This document shows positions 51,254-58,960 of a stretch of 64,000 bases of DNA, in pieces (within the stretch, counting starts at the first letter, position 1; every line of letters starts with the position of its first letter). The stretch is taken from the NCBI RefSeq assembly GCF_003001815.1, contig NZ_PVMZ01000009.1, forward strand, positions 186,001 to 250,000. The letters are read 5' to 3'. The position numbers were made by a program, and so were the translations under genes. The stretch is from Actinoplanes italicus (GTDB lineage: Bacteria > Actinomycetota > Actinomycetes > Mycobacteriales > Micromonosporaceae). Under the pieces are notes generated by a model. The model saw only the letters and a program-made list of their open reading frames with translations. It searched no databases and had not been told where the DNA came from.

Positions 51254-52672
51254 ATGGACGTACTTGTGGTGGGCGGCGGCATCGCGGGCCTCGCACTGGC
51301 GCGGGCGCTGCGCCGCCAGGACGTCCCGGTGACCGTGGCCGACGACGGTCCTTCAGGTTCGTGGTCAGGTGGCCTGGCGATCAACCTGCCCGGCAACGCG
51401 ATCGCCGCCTTCGCCGCGCTCGGCCTCGCCGACGGTCTGGCCAAACTCGGCCGCCCCACCGAACGCCGCGAGTACCGGTCCATGCGCGACCGTCTGATCT
51501 TCTCCGTCGACGAGGACGCCTTCTGGGGGCCGGAGGCGCGGCCCCGATGCGTACGCCGTTCCGACCTGCTGGCCCTGCTCGCCGACGGCCTCGACGACAC
51601 CATCCGGCGCCCGCTGCCGGTCACCGCGGTCCGCCCGGTCCCCGGAGGAGCCGACGTCGAATTCGGAGACGACACCCTCCAGCGGTACGGCTTCGTCGCG
51701 GGCGCGGACGGCGTCCGCTCCGTGGTCCGGGCCACCGCCCTCGGCGACTCATCCCACGCCGCGGACCTCCCGCGTCGCGGCGACTCGGCTCCCGGGCCGG
51801 CGTCTGATTCCATCCCCGGCCTCAGCCCCAGCCCCAGCCCCGGCCTCAGCCCCAGCCCCAGCCCCGGCCCTGGCCTCAGTCCCAGCACCGGCTCTGACCC
51901 CGGCCGCGGTTCCGGCTCTGGTCTCGGTTCCGGCTCTGGTCTCGGTTCCGGCTCTGGTCTCGGTTCGGGCCCTGGCTTCGGCTCCGGCCCTGGCTTCGGC
52001 TCCGGTTCGGGCCCTAGCTCCGGTTCCGGCCTTGGCTCCGGGGCTCGTGCCGCCGGGCGTGGACGTGTCACGCGACTGGCCCTGCTCAGTTCCGCGAGCT
52101 GGCGCTTCATGGCGCCCAACCCCGGCGTCGACTGCTGGACCGTCTGGTCTGGTCCCGGCGGCGCCTTCCTGCTCATCCCGGTCGATGATCATCAGGTCTA
52201 CGGGTACGCCTCCGCCACCACTGGTGGCCCGGTCAGCGCCGACGAGTCCTGGCTGCACACCACCTTCAAGGACTATCCGGCACCCGTCCGCACCGTCCTG
52301 GACAGCATGACCGACCTCTATCACTCCCCGATCGAGGAGATCCGCACTCCCACCTGGTCGAACGGCCGCTGCGTCATCATCGGCGACGCCGCCCACGCCA
52401 CCGCGCCGGTCTGGGCCCAGGGGGCGGCCCTGGCCGTAGAGGACGCCCTGGTACTCGCCGAACTGCTGGCCACCACCGACTGGGACGACGCCGGAGCCCA
52501 CTACGAGCGCCTCCGCCGCGACCGGGTCACCCACGTCCAGACCGCGACCGACCGTTTCTCCCGAGCCGCCGCCCTGCCGTCCTGGCTGCGCCACCTGATC
52601 CTGCCCGCGATCGGCCCCCGCGCCTACCGCGACACCTACAACCCCTTGCGCCACCCGTTCCCCACCCCTTGA
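51254..52672 (+). CDS. FAD-dependent monooxygenase with low-complexity insert
   Basis: A 472-residue group A flavin monooxygenase (PHBH/salicylate hydroxylase-like). The FAD motifs are [17 protein letters not shown], the DG motif in [11 protein letters not shown], and the GD motif in [25 protein letters not shown]. Between residues about 178 and 267 lies an insert of Ser/Pro/Gly repeats ([13 protein letters not shown], then GSGSGLG hexapeptides) from an 18-bp DNA repeat. This would fall between the first FAD part and the substrate sheet (WRFMAPNP). Without the insert the protein is about 380 residues, the usual length. Whether the enzyme still folds is uncertain. Confidence 0.85.
   Translation: MDVLVVGGGIAGLALARALRRQDVPVTVADDGPSGSWSGGLAINLPGNAIAAFAALGLADGLAKLGRPTERREYRSMRDRLIFSVDEDAFWGPEARPRCVRRSDLLALLADGLDDTIRRPLPVTAVRPVPGGADVEFGDDTLQRYGFVAGADGVRSVVRATALGDSSHAADLPRRGDSAPGPASDSIPGLSPSPSPGLSPSPSPGPGLSPSTGSDPGRGSGSGLGSGSGLGSGSGLGSGPGFGSGPGFGSGSGPSSGSGLGSGARAAGRGRVTRLALLSSASWRFMAPNPGVDCWTVWSGPGGAFLLIPVDDHQVYGYASATTGGPVSADESWLHTTFKDYPAPVRTVLDSMTDLYHSPIEEIRTPTWSNGRCVIIGDAAHATAPVWAQGAALAVEDALVLAELLATTDWDDAGAHYERLRRDRVTHVQTATDRFSRAAALPSWLRHLILPAIGPRAYRDTYNPLRHPFPTP
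51787..52056 (+). repeat. In-frame 18-bp repeat inside the monooxygenase gene
   Basis: The unit GGTTCCGGCTCTGGTCTC occurs at 51908, 51926 and 51944, followed by derived copies from 51962, and is preceded by CCCCAGCCCCAGC-type repeats from about 51825. Period 18 keeps the reading frame. Confidence 0.88.
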
Positions 52673-52755
52673 CGGGGCCGTACACATGAACAAAGCGCCC
52701 AACCCCGGCCCGACCCTCGCTCCCCAACCTGCCGCCCCGCCAATCAGGGCGGCAT

Positions 52756-53000
52756 GCGTGGTGATGTGTGGCGCGCGGGTGGGCGTGGGTCTCCACGCTG
52801 CCGGGGCCGGCGGTGTGCGTGGTGATGTGTGGCGCGCGGGTGGGCGTAGGTCACCACGTTGCCGGGACCAGACGGAGTGCGTGGCGATCTGCGGTGCGCC
52901 TGTGGGTATTGAGATTGTTGGCGTAGGTCTCCACGTTGCCAGGGCCGGCGGTGTGCGTGGTGATCTGCGGTGCATGGGTGGGCGTCACCACACATCGGAC
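52756..53000. repeat. About 61-bp tandem array, four copies
   Basis: Copies start with GCGTGGTGATGTGTGGCGCG or variants at 52756, 52817, 52879 and 52955; the third unit carries a roughly 15-base insertion. All share a TAGGTCTCCACGTTGCC-like half. Confidence 0.8.
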
Positions 53001-53349
53001 GTGGCGGCGCCCCGAAGATACGAGTCGAGACCGTCGCCATTGTCCAAGATCTGGCCGGTGGCCGGTGGCCGGTGGCTGGCGGTCGGCGGTCGGTCCCGGC
53101 ATGTGGCGGCTGACAGCGGTCACCTCGCGGTGTGGTGCTGGTGGCGGTCGCCTTGGCGTGGGTCGATGCAGTGACGGTCGGCAGATGGCTGCTGTTATTG
53201 CCCGAAGTGCGGATGTTGGCGCCGTAGTCGCCCTAGGTGCGCCGTCAGCGCTGGCTGCCGACGGGCGGTTGCCCAACCGCGATTGCCCGATGTGCGGCCG
53301 GTAATCGCCGCCGAGCGATCGACACCGTCCCGCTTCGGCCCTCGGCGAG

Positions 53350-53572
53350 CGAAGCGGGCGGCGGTGTCGCCCTGAGCAGGCGGTGGTGACCCGAAGCGGG
53401 CGGTGGTGACCCGAAGCGGGCGGTGGCGCCGCTCGGCGCCGGCGGTGGTGTCGCCCTGAGCAGGCGGTGGTCACCCGAAGCGGGCAGTGGTGTCGCTCGG
53501 CGCAGGCAGCGGTGTGGCCTGAAGCGGGCACCGGTGTGGCCTGAAGCGGGCAGCGGTGTGGCCGGAAGCCGA
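53350..53572. repeat. 20-22-bp tandem array, about ten copies
   Basis: Units such as CGGTGGTGACCCGAAGCGGG (exact at 53381 and 53401) and CAGCGGTGTGGCCTGAAGCGGG alternate in length between 20 and 22 bases. Confidence 0.8.
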
Positions 53573-53593
53573 CGGCGATGTCGTCGCGGAAGG

Positions 53594-54079
53594 TCAGTTG
53601 GGGGTGAACAGGCCCTGCAGGCCGACGACGATCGCGATGATGCCGAAGACGGCGACGAGCAGTGCCGGCCCCGCGAGATCGGCCGGCGGCGGTCCGGCGA
53701 CGCCACCGGGTGCGGTAGCCGCATTGGGGGCCGCACCTCCGCCGAGGCCGTCGGCGGCGTGGCCGGACGAGTCCGGCCCCGACGATCCGCTGGAGACGGC
53801 GGCCGGAACCAGGGGCCGGCGCCCGGTCAGCCGCTCCCAGGCGAGGATCACGCCGACGGCGATGCCGACGACCTCGAAGTGGAACAGGTGCGGCCCGGAG
53901 ATCAGATGGACGATCAGGAAGTATCCGCCCGCGACCAGCGCCACGATGCCGATCAGCCAGCGCCATCCGGCGATGCGGGCGGTGAGACGGGCGATCACCG
54001 GGAAGCGTCCGAGCAGCGGGATCGCGAGCAGGAGACCGCCGACGATGTTGGCGGCGTCGAGCAGCAGAGCCATCAGCAT
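53594..54079 (-). CDS. Membrane protein of unknown function
   Basis: A 161-residue protein (ATG 54079, or ATG 54073). Four hydrophobic segments: ALLLDAANIVGGLLLAIPLL, WLIGIVALVAGGYFLIVHLI, VVGIAVGVILAW and LLVAVFGIIAIVVGLQGLF, the last two separated by a Gly/Ser/Pro/Ala linker. No family motif. Its start lies 38 bases after the MFS stop on the same strand, and a CebR-like box sits 43-56 bases upstream. Confidence 0.7.
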   Translation of the reverse strand: MLMALLLDAANIVGGLLLAIPLLGRFPVIARLTARIAGWRWLIGIVALVAGGYFLIVHLISGPHLFHFEVVGIAVGVILAWERLTGRRPLVPAAVSSGSSGPDSSGHAADGLGGGAAPNAATAPGGVAGPPPADLAGPALLVAVFGIIAIVVGLQGLFTPN

Positions 54080-54116
54080 GGCGTTGAGTCCTTAAATGAG
54101 GCGTCCCACCGTGAGC

Positions 54117-55334
54117 TTAACTTGGAGCGCTCCCAAACGCAGAGTCCGAGGCCGCTCGGTGGACCAGTGGGCGGGTCAGCCACGTGGCGAGCAGGGCGAC
54201 GACACACAGGGCGGCCAGGCTGAGGTAGCCGGCGCGGAACGATCCTGTGACGTCCTTCACGACGCCCAGCGCGTACACGAAGACGAAGCTCCCCAGATTG
54301 GCGCAGAAGTTGCCGAAACCGCTGATGAGCCCGGCATTTCGATCGCCGAGGACCTGCAGCGGCAAGGCGAACAACGGCCCGAAGTAGACCTGGATCGCCA
54401 CCGAGATCAGCGCGACCACACCGAGTAGCCCTGCCATCCCCGGCGCGTACGTGAGCAGGCTCAAGCCGACGGTGAGCACGGCCAGGGAACCGCCGATGAC
54501 CAGGAGCGGCCGGTTGATCCGGTCGGACAGGTAGCCGCCGAGGTAGTTGACCGGCGCGCTGATCGCCGAGGCGACGGCGGCGACGAGTCCGGCCGACGCC
54601 AGCGATTGGCCACGATCGACGACCAGGTAGGTCGGCAGCCAGAACGTGAAGCCCTGCGCCACGGCCAGCCGGGTGAACTGGATGACGCCGGTGAGCTGCA
54701 CGATCCTCTGCCGGATGAGACCCGGCAGCTCGGCGAACCGGACCGGGTCGGTGCGTGGTCGCTCGGGGGCCGGCCCGGCGAGGAACCGGTAGAGCGCCAG
54801 CGCGAGCAGGCCCGAGCAGGCGAACAGGATGAACAGCAGACGCCAGCCGAGCGGGCCGACCAGGAGCGGGCCGACCGCGCTGAGCAGGATGTTCGACGAG
54901 AACCCGCCGACCACGTAGAGGCCCATCGCGGTGGCTCGCCGGCCGGGTGGGAACAGTTCGGTCATCAGCAGCATGCCCGGCGTGAACACCAGGGCGCGGA
55001 AGAACCCGGCCAGTGCCTGATCGATCAGGAGCAGTGGGTACGAGTGGAGCACGGCGAAGAGCGCGGCCAGCAGGTTCATCCCCACCAGCCCGATGACGAA
55101 CAGCCGTCGCGGGGTGAAGCGGTCGGCCAGGTAACCGGACGGGACCTGCATCAACGCGTACGTCAGGTTGCTCGCCGCGGCCAGCGTGCCGGCCTCGGTG
55201 AAGCTCAGGCCGAGATCGCTGCGGATGAGGGGCAGGAACAGGCCGATCCCGCCGAAGATCAGCCCGATCGTGCTCTGGCAGACGACCAGGAGGGTGATGA
55301 CCGGTCGCCGGGCCCGGGTGTCGCTGATCGTCAT
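54117..55334 (-). CDS. MFS transporter (CynX/NimT-like or sugar-phosphate-like)
   Basis: A 405-residue, 12-helix carrier from ATG 55334. GIGLFLPLIRSDLGLSFTEAGTLAAASNLTYALMQVPSGYLADRFTPRRLF contains motif A (GYLADRFTPRR). The second half repeats it as GYLSDRINRPLL. A loop of Arg/Pro-rich residues separates the halves. The substrate cannot be read from sequence; organic anion or nitrate-like transport is usual for relatives. It is divergent from the N-acetyltransferase gene, with 63 bp between starts. Confidence 0.85.
   Translation of the reverse strand: MTISDTRARRPVITLLVVCQSTIGLIFGGIGLFLPLIRSDLGLSFTEAGTLAAASNLTYALMQVPSGYLADRFTPRRLFVIGLVGMNLLAALFAVLHSYPLLLIDQALAGFFRALVFTPGMLLMTELFPPGRRATAMGLYVVGGFSSNILLSAVGPLLVGPLGWRLLFILFACSGLLALALYRFLAGPAPERPRTDPVRFAELPGLIRQRIVQLTGVIQFTRLAVAQGFTFWLPTYLVVDRGQSLASAGLVAAVASAISAPVNYLGGYLSDRINRPLLVIGGSLAVLTVGLSLLTYAPGMAGLLGVVALISVAIQVYFGPLFALPLQVLGDRNAGLISGFGNFCANLGSFVFVYALGVVKDVTGSFRAGYLSLAALCVVALLATWLTRPLVHRAASDSAFGSAPS
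54122..54135 (-). promoter_or_regulatory. CebR-like box at the end of the MFS gene
   Basis: On the minus strand TGGGAGCGCTCCAA matches the CebR consensus at 13 of 14 positions. It overlaps the last codons of the MFS gene and lies upstream of the small membrane protein gene, where it could act as its operator. Confidence 0.4.
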
Positions 55335-55397
55335 CCGTGGATCGTAGGCACGTTTCCGGCGGACCGAGATGTCGTACCCGGCCGCTAGCGTGTTCCC

Positions 55398-56282
55398 ATG
55401 CCCGATCCTGTCGACGTCCCCGGTTATCTCGCCCGTCTCGGCCTGCCCGAGCTGGCCGGCCACGAGCCGAGCGTGCCGGCTCTGCGTGCGCTGCACCGGG
55501 CGCATGCTGAGCGGGTGCCCTACGAGTGCCTGGAGATCCATCTCGACCGGCCGACGACGATCTGTCCAGCGGACTCCATCCGGCGCATCGTGAGCGGCCG
55601 CGGTGGTTACTGCTATCACCTCAACGGCGCCTTCTCGACGCTGCTGCGGGCGATGGGATACCAGGTCACCCGGCACGTCGGCGGGGTGCAGGGGCATGCC
55701 GATCCGGCTCCTGACATCTCGGCCAACCACCTGGTCCTCACCGTCTCCGATCTGCCGTCGACCGAGTCGCCGGACGGCTCCTGGCTGGTCGACCTCGGCA
55801 TGGGCGACGGCCTGCACGGTCCACTTCCGCTGGTCGAGGGCATACATGAGGACGGACCTTTCCGGTACGCCCTGCGCGCCTCCGAGGCGACGCCGGGTGG
55901 GTGGAGGTTCGACCATGATCCGTCGGCCGCCTTCCTCGGCATGGATTTCCGGGCTGAGTCCGCCCGCATGTCGGACTTCCAGGAGAGGCATGTCGAGCTC
56001 TCGACCTCGCCGGATTCCGGCTTCGTCCGCGTGGCTCTGGCCGCCCGGCGGGACGCGACCGGCGCCGACGTGCTGCGGGGCCTGACATTGACCCGGATCG
56101 GTGCCGAGCCGGCCCGTTGCGAGCTCCGTGATTCAACGGCTTATTTCGATGCGCTCGCCGACATTTTCGGCATCGTCCTGTCGCCGGAGGACAGGGCTGT
56201 TCTCTGGCCACGGGTCACCGAGGCGCATGAACGCTGGGTCCGGTCGCAGGCCGAGGTCACGGCGGAGGCGGCCGTGGGATAG
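55398..56282 (+). CDS. nat: Arylamine N-acetyltransferase
   Basis: A 294-residue cytoplasmic enzyme that transfers acetyl from acetyl-CoA to arylamines or hydrazines. The Cys-His-Asp triad is clear: Cys in GRGGYCYHLNGAF, His in SANHLVLTV and Asp in LVDLGMGDG. The length is a little above the usual 275-285 residues. NAT-fold enzymes also close macrolactam rings in ansamycin pathways, but no polyketide genes are near, so a xenobiotic or general role is likelier. No strong ribosome site precedes the ATG. Confidence 0.92.
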   Translation: MPDPVDVPGYLARLGLPELAGHEPSVPALRALHRAHAERVPYECLEIHLDRPTTICPADSIRRIVSGRGGYCYHLNGAFSTLLRAMGYQVTRHVGGVQGHADPAPDISANHLVLTVSDLPSTESPDGSWLVDLGMGDGLHGPLPLVEGIHEDGPFRYALRASEATPGGWRFDHDPSAAFLGMDFRAESARMSDFQERHVELSTSPDSGFVRVALAARRDATGADVLRGLTLTRIGAEPARCELRDSTAYFDALADIFGIVLSPEDRAVLWPRVTEAHERWVRSQAEVTAEAAVG

Positions 56283-56313
56283 GTGGGATTTGCCAATGCG
56301 AATGAGCCTCTGA

Positions 56314-56332
56314 TTAGGTAAGGCTTACCTTA
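56314..56332 (+). promoter_or_regulatory. IdeR/DmdR-type iron box
   Basis: TTAGGTAAGGCTTACCTTA fits the 19-bp palindromic iron box (TTAGGTTAGGCTAACCTAA-like) bound by Fe(II)-loaded IdeR/DmdR1/DtxR. It lies 45 bases before the GNAT start, so that gene is probably repressed by iron. Confidence 0.85.
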
Positions 56333-56354
56333 TCGAGTTAACGGAGGTTCAGGC

Positions 56355-56384
56355 GTGGGGGCACGCGTGATTCAAAATGTCTGA
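56355..56384 (+). CDS. Possible 9-codon leader ORF
   Basis: GTG 56355 follows a strong GGAGG (56343-56347) at 7-base spacing and encodes Val-Gly-Ala-Arg-Val-Ile-Gln-Asn-Val before TGA 56382. It overlaps the GNAT ATG (56377) in another frame. The GNAT start itself has no properly spaced ribosome site, so translation may be coupled to this leader. It could also be chance. Confidence 0.35.
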   Translation: MGARVIQNV

Positions 56385-56922
56385 AATAAGTTCCGTAGTC
56401 CTTGCCGAGAAGGTCGACCTCGATGAACTGGCGAAGGTGTACCGACGTGTGCACGCCGCCGACCTGCACCTGACCGACCACAGCGAACCGTCGTTAGAGG
56501 ACCGTCTGCGCTGGACCGCTGAGGCGCCCGGCTTCCAGGCGGCACTTGCTTACGTGGATGGTGAGCTGGTCGGGACCGTGATGGGCTGTCCACTGCCGCC
56601 GGAGACCCTGTGGTGGCGCGACCTGACCGATGTGAACGATCCCGGCCTGGCCGTCGAGTGGGAGGGGCGCACGTTCGCCATCTGCGAGGCGTTCGTCGAC
56701 CCCGCCTATCAACGGCACCGGCTGGGCGTACGCATGGTGGCTGATCTTCTCGATCAGCGGAAGGAGGAGCGCGTCTCGCTGGCGGTGGCCGAGACCAACA
56801 CCCGCGTGTGGCACGCGTTGCAGCGGCTCAAGTTCCTGCATGTCGGCGACCTGATCCCGTTCCCCGGCTGGCGTTCGCACCGCATGCTGGTCCGCGACCT
56901 GCCGCTGAGCGCCTCTCGCTGA
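56377..56922 (+). CDS. GNAT acetyltransferase under an iron box
   Basis: A 181-residue protein with a GNAT core: LAYVDGELVGTVMGC (strands 2-4), FAICEAFVDPAYQRHRLGVRMVADLLDQ (acetyl-CoA loop, Q/R-x-x-R/L-G variant) and VSLAVAETNTRVWHALQRLKFLHVG (C-terminal part). An in-frame stop at 56368 fixes the start at or after 56371, so ATG 56377 is the start. The iron box suggests a role when iron is short, for example acylation of a hydroxylated amine in siderophore assembly or modification of an iron-related protein; that is inference. A 40-bp array follows. Confidence 0.85.
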   Translation: MSEISSVVLAEKVDLDELAKVYRRVHAADLHLTDHSEPSLEDRLRWTAEAPGFQAALAYVDGELVGTVMGCPLPPETLWWRDLTDVNDPGLAVEWEGRTFAICEAFVDPAYQRHRLGVRMVADLLDQRKEERVSLAVAETNTRVWHALQRLKFLHVGDLIPFPGWRSHRMLVRDLPLSASR

Positions 56923-57231
56923 GCGATCGCCCGCAAACCCGGCGGGGACACCCTCTGCGATGAGCCCCGCCGGGTGAGCACTCGGACTGCCGTGGGCAGA
57001 GGACTCCCGCCGGGTGAGCACTCGGACCGCCGTGGGCAGAGGATTCCCGCCGGGTGAGCACTCGGACCGCCGTGGGCAGAGGATTCCCGCCGGGTGAGCA
57101 CTCGGACCGCCGTGGGCAGACGATCCCCGCTGGGCGAGTGCTCGGACCGCCGTGGGCGCGGCCGTTACGCGGTTATCCGCGAGGGGATAACTCACCGGCG
57201 AAGACGAACGAACGGCGAGGACGAACCGTGT
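56923..57231. repeat. Gap with a 40-bp tandem array, five copies
   Basis: Units of the type CCCGCCGGGTGAGCACTCGG run 56966-57005, 57006-57045, 57046-57085, 57086-57125 and 57126-57165; the last is the most diverged. It lies between the convergent GNAT and HxlR genes. The rest of the gap (57166-57231) shows nothing recognisable. Confidence 0.9.
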
Positions 57232-57795
57232 TCAGGATGCGGCATCGGCCGAGCGTGGCCGTGCGCCCGGTCCGGGGCGGGGCTGGATCTCCCGCTTCTT
57301 CTCCACGAGATGGCCGTCCGCGCAGGTCACGGCGAGGTGCAGTTCGGCGCCGCAGTCGCGGTGGGCGTACTCGATGGGTGGTCCCTCGGGGTCGGCGAGG
57401 TAGCGGTTGCCCCATTCGGCCAGCGCGATCATGACCGGGTAGAGGTCAAGGCCCTTCTCGGTGAGACGGTATTCGTGACGGACGCGGGAGCCGGGTTCCC
57501 GGTACGGCTCGCGGCGCAGCACCCCGTTCTCGACCAGGGAGCTCAGCCGGTTGGTGAGGACCTGGCGGGGGATGCCGGTGCGTACCCGCATGTCATCGAA
57601 GCGCCGGATGCCGGAGAACACCTCGCGCAGCACCACGAGGGCCCACTTCTCGCCGAGGATGCCCATGGCCCGTTCGACGGTGCAGTTGTCGACAGACCAG
57701 TTGAGGGCGGAGGGGGCGCCGGACCGGTCGGGGGCGGCGGGGGCAGCGGCGGAGGGAGAAGCGGCCGGAAGGGGAGAGGCGGAGGGAGGCGGCAT
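57232..57795 (-). CDS. HxlR-family transcriptional regulator
   Basis: A 187-residue regulator from ATG 57795. After a Pro/Ala-rich N-terminus comes the HxlR winged helix: CTVERAMGILGEKWALVVLREVFSGIRRFDDMRVRTGIPRQVLTNRLSSLVENGVLRREPY, then the YRLTEKGLDLYPVMIALAEWGNRYL helix. The extended C-terminus has Cys in RDCGAELHLAVTCADGH that could bind metal or sense oxidants. It is divergent from the thioesterase gene across 56 bp, which holds a candidate operator. Confidence 0.9.
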   Translation of the reverse strand: MPPPSASPLPAASPSAAAPAAPDRSGAPSALNWSVDNCTVERAMGILGEKWALVVLREVFSGIRRFDDMRVRTGIPRQVLTNRLSSLVENGVLRREPYREPGSRVRHEYRLTEKGLDLYPVMIALAEWGNRYLADPEGPPIEYAHRDCGAELHLAVTCADGHLVEKKREIQPRPGPGARPRSADAAS

Positions 57796-57821
57796 GTGAG
57801 GAAGGCTAAGTCTCGTTGACA

Positions 57822-57850
57822 GATGCAGCAAGCCTCTGCAAGCCTGCATC
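57822..57850. promoter_or_regulatory. Candidate HxlR operator
   Basis: GATGCAG (57822-57828) and CTGCATC (57844-57850) are inverted arms around a 15-base centre. The direct repeat GCAAGCCT also occurs twice in the same segment. TTGACA at 57816-57821 may be the -35 of the thioesterase gene. Confidence 0.5.
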
Positions 57851-57851
57851 C

Positions 57852-58364
57852 ATGACGCAGACCCAGGAAGCCGCCCGCACCCGTACGTTCGGCTGGACCG
57901 ATCCGGCCGAGCACGCGAGTCAGCTCGGCCGCCGCAGCGGGCTGGAGATCCTGAACGCCATGTCCAGCGGCGAGCTCCCGCCTCCGCCGATCATGCACCT
58001 GATCGACGCCGTGGGCATGCGGGCCGTGGAGGGCAGCGTCACCCTCGAGCTGGAGCCGCAGGAGTTCCACTACAACCCGCTCGGCTCGGTGCACGGCGGA
58101 GTCCTCTCCACCCTGCTCGACACCGCGGCCGCCTGCTCGGTGCACAGCACCCTGCCGGCCGGGGTCGGCTACACCAGCATGGACCTCAACGTGAAGTTCC
58201 TCCGCCCGGCCACCATCGCCTCCGGCCGGCTGACCTGCACCGGCACGGTGCTGCAGCGCGGGCGGCGGACCGCGCTCGCCGAGGCCCGGATCACCGACTC
58301 GGCCGGCAGGCTGATCGCCCACGCCACCTCCAGCTGCATGATCTTCGAGATCCCCGGCGCCTGA
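57852..58364 (+). CDS. PaaI-type acyl-CoA thioesterase
   Basis: A 170-residue hotdog-fold protein. The YNPLGSVHGGVLSTLLDTAAACSVHSTLP segment is the PaaI/HGG motif helix with the active-site region, and YTSMDLNVKFLRPATIASGRLTCTGTVLQRGRRTALAEARITDSAGRLIAHAT forms the long sheet. Such enzymes hydrolyse aryl- or hydroxyphenylacetyl-CoA thioesters. ATG 57852 is used; an in-frame start at 57816 would overlap the likely promoter. Regulation by the divergent HxlR protein is likely. Confidence 0.88.
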   Translation: MTQTQEAARTRTFGWTDPAEHASQLGRRSGLEILNAMSSGELPPPPIMHLIDAVGMRAVEGSVTLELEPQEFHYNPLGSVHGGVLSTLLDTAAACSVHSTLPAGVGYTSMDLNVKFLRPATIASGRLTCTGTVLQRGRRTALAEARITDSAGRLIAHATSSCMIFEIPGA

Positions 58365-58372
58365 CCCGCGCC

Positions 58373-58903
58373 TCACTCCGGCGGGTCCTCGCCGACCAGG
58401 CCGTCGATCGACTCGCGGATCAGGTCGGCGTGACCGGTGTGCCGGGCGTACTCCTCGATCATGTCGACGAGCATCCGGCGCAGGCTGGGCGTACGCCCGT
58501 CGGGCCAGGTGAAGTCGGCGGGATGGTCCAGGCCGCCCGCGGCCAGCGCCTCCGCGATGTTCGCCCGCGAGCGCTCCACCGACTCCCGCCAGAGCGCGTA
58601 GAGCTCGCCGGGACTGTCGGCGGCGGCGCTGCGCCATTCCCAGTCGGTCTCGGCGTCCCAGTCCACGTCCTTCCACAGGGCCGCCGGCTGCCGGCCGAGC
58701 CGGATCGAGAAGTACATGTCCTCGCACAGGGCGAGGTGCTTGAGCAGTCCCCCGAGGGTGATCGTGCTGGCCGCCACGGTGACGGCGAGGCCGGCCGCAT
58801 CCAGTCCGCCGCTCTTCCAGGCGAAGATGCGGCGCTGACGTTCCAGCGCGCCGATCAGCGTCTCGGTCTCGGTGCCGGCGGCGGGTGGTCCCATCGGAAT
58901 CAT
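58373..58903 (-). CDS. DinB/DUF664-family protein
   Basis: A 176-residue four-helix-bundle protein of the DinB superfamily. Three His ligands for a metal are visible: LLKHLALCED and the pair in EEYARHTGHADLIRE. Members include mycothiol- and bacillithiol-dependent thiol transferases and many uncharacterised proteins; mycothiol dependence is plausible in this type of organism. It is divergent from the WYL regulator with 57 bp between the starts, and so may be its target. The stop lies 8 bases from the convergent thioesterase stop. Confidence 0.85.
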   Translation of the reverse strand: MIPMGPPAAGTETETLIGALERQRRIFAWKSGGLDAAGLAVTVAASTITLGGLLKHLALCEDMYFSIRLGRQPAALWKDVDWDAETDWEWRSAAADSPGELYALWRESVERSRANIAEALAAGGLDHPADFTWPDGRTPSLRRMLVDMIEEYARHTGHADLIRESIDGLVGEDPPE

Positions 58904-58960
58904 GACGGCACGCTAACCTCGCTTCCGGACGTTCTACTTCCGGAATGTGGGGACGTTTCT

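Larger units (their letters stand above)
52673..53593. other. 920-bp gap filled with degenerate tandem repeats
   Basis: No gene is supportable between the monooxygenase and the minus-strand membrane protein gene. It holds a 61-bp array (52756-53000), a GCCGGTGGCC-rich tract (53056-53100) and a 20-22-bp array (53350-53572). Open frames on the minus strand give only His/Arg/Pro-rich repetitive protein. Confidence 0.65.
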
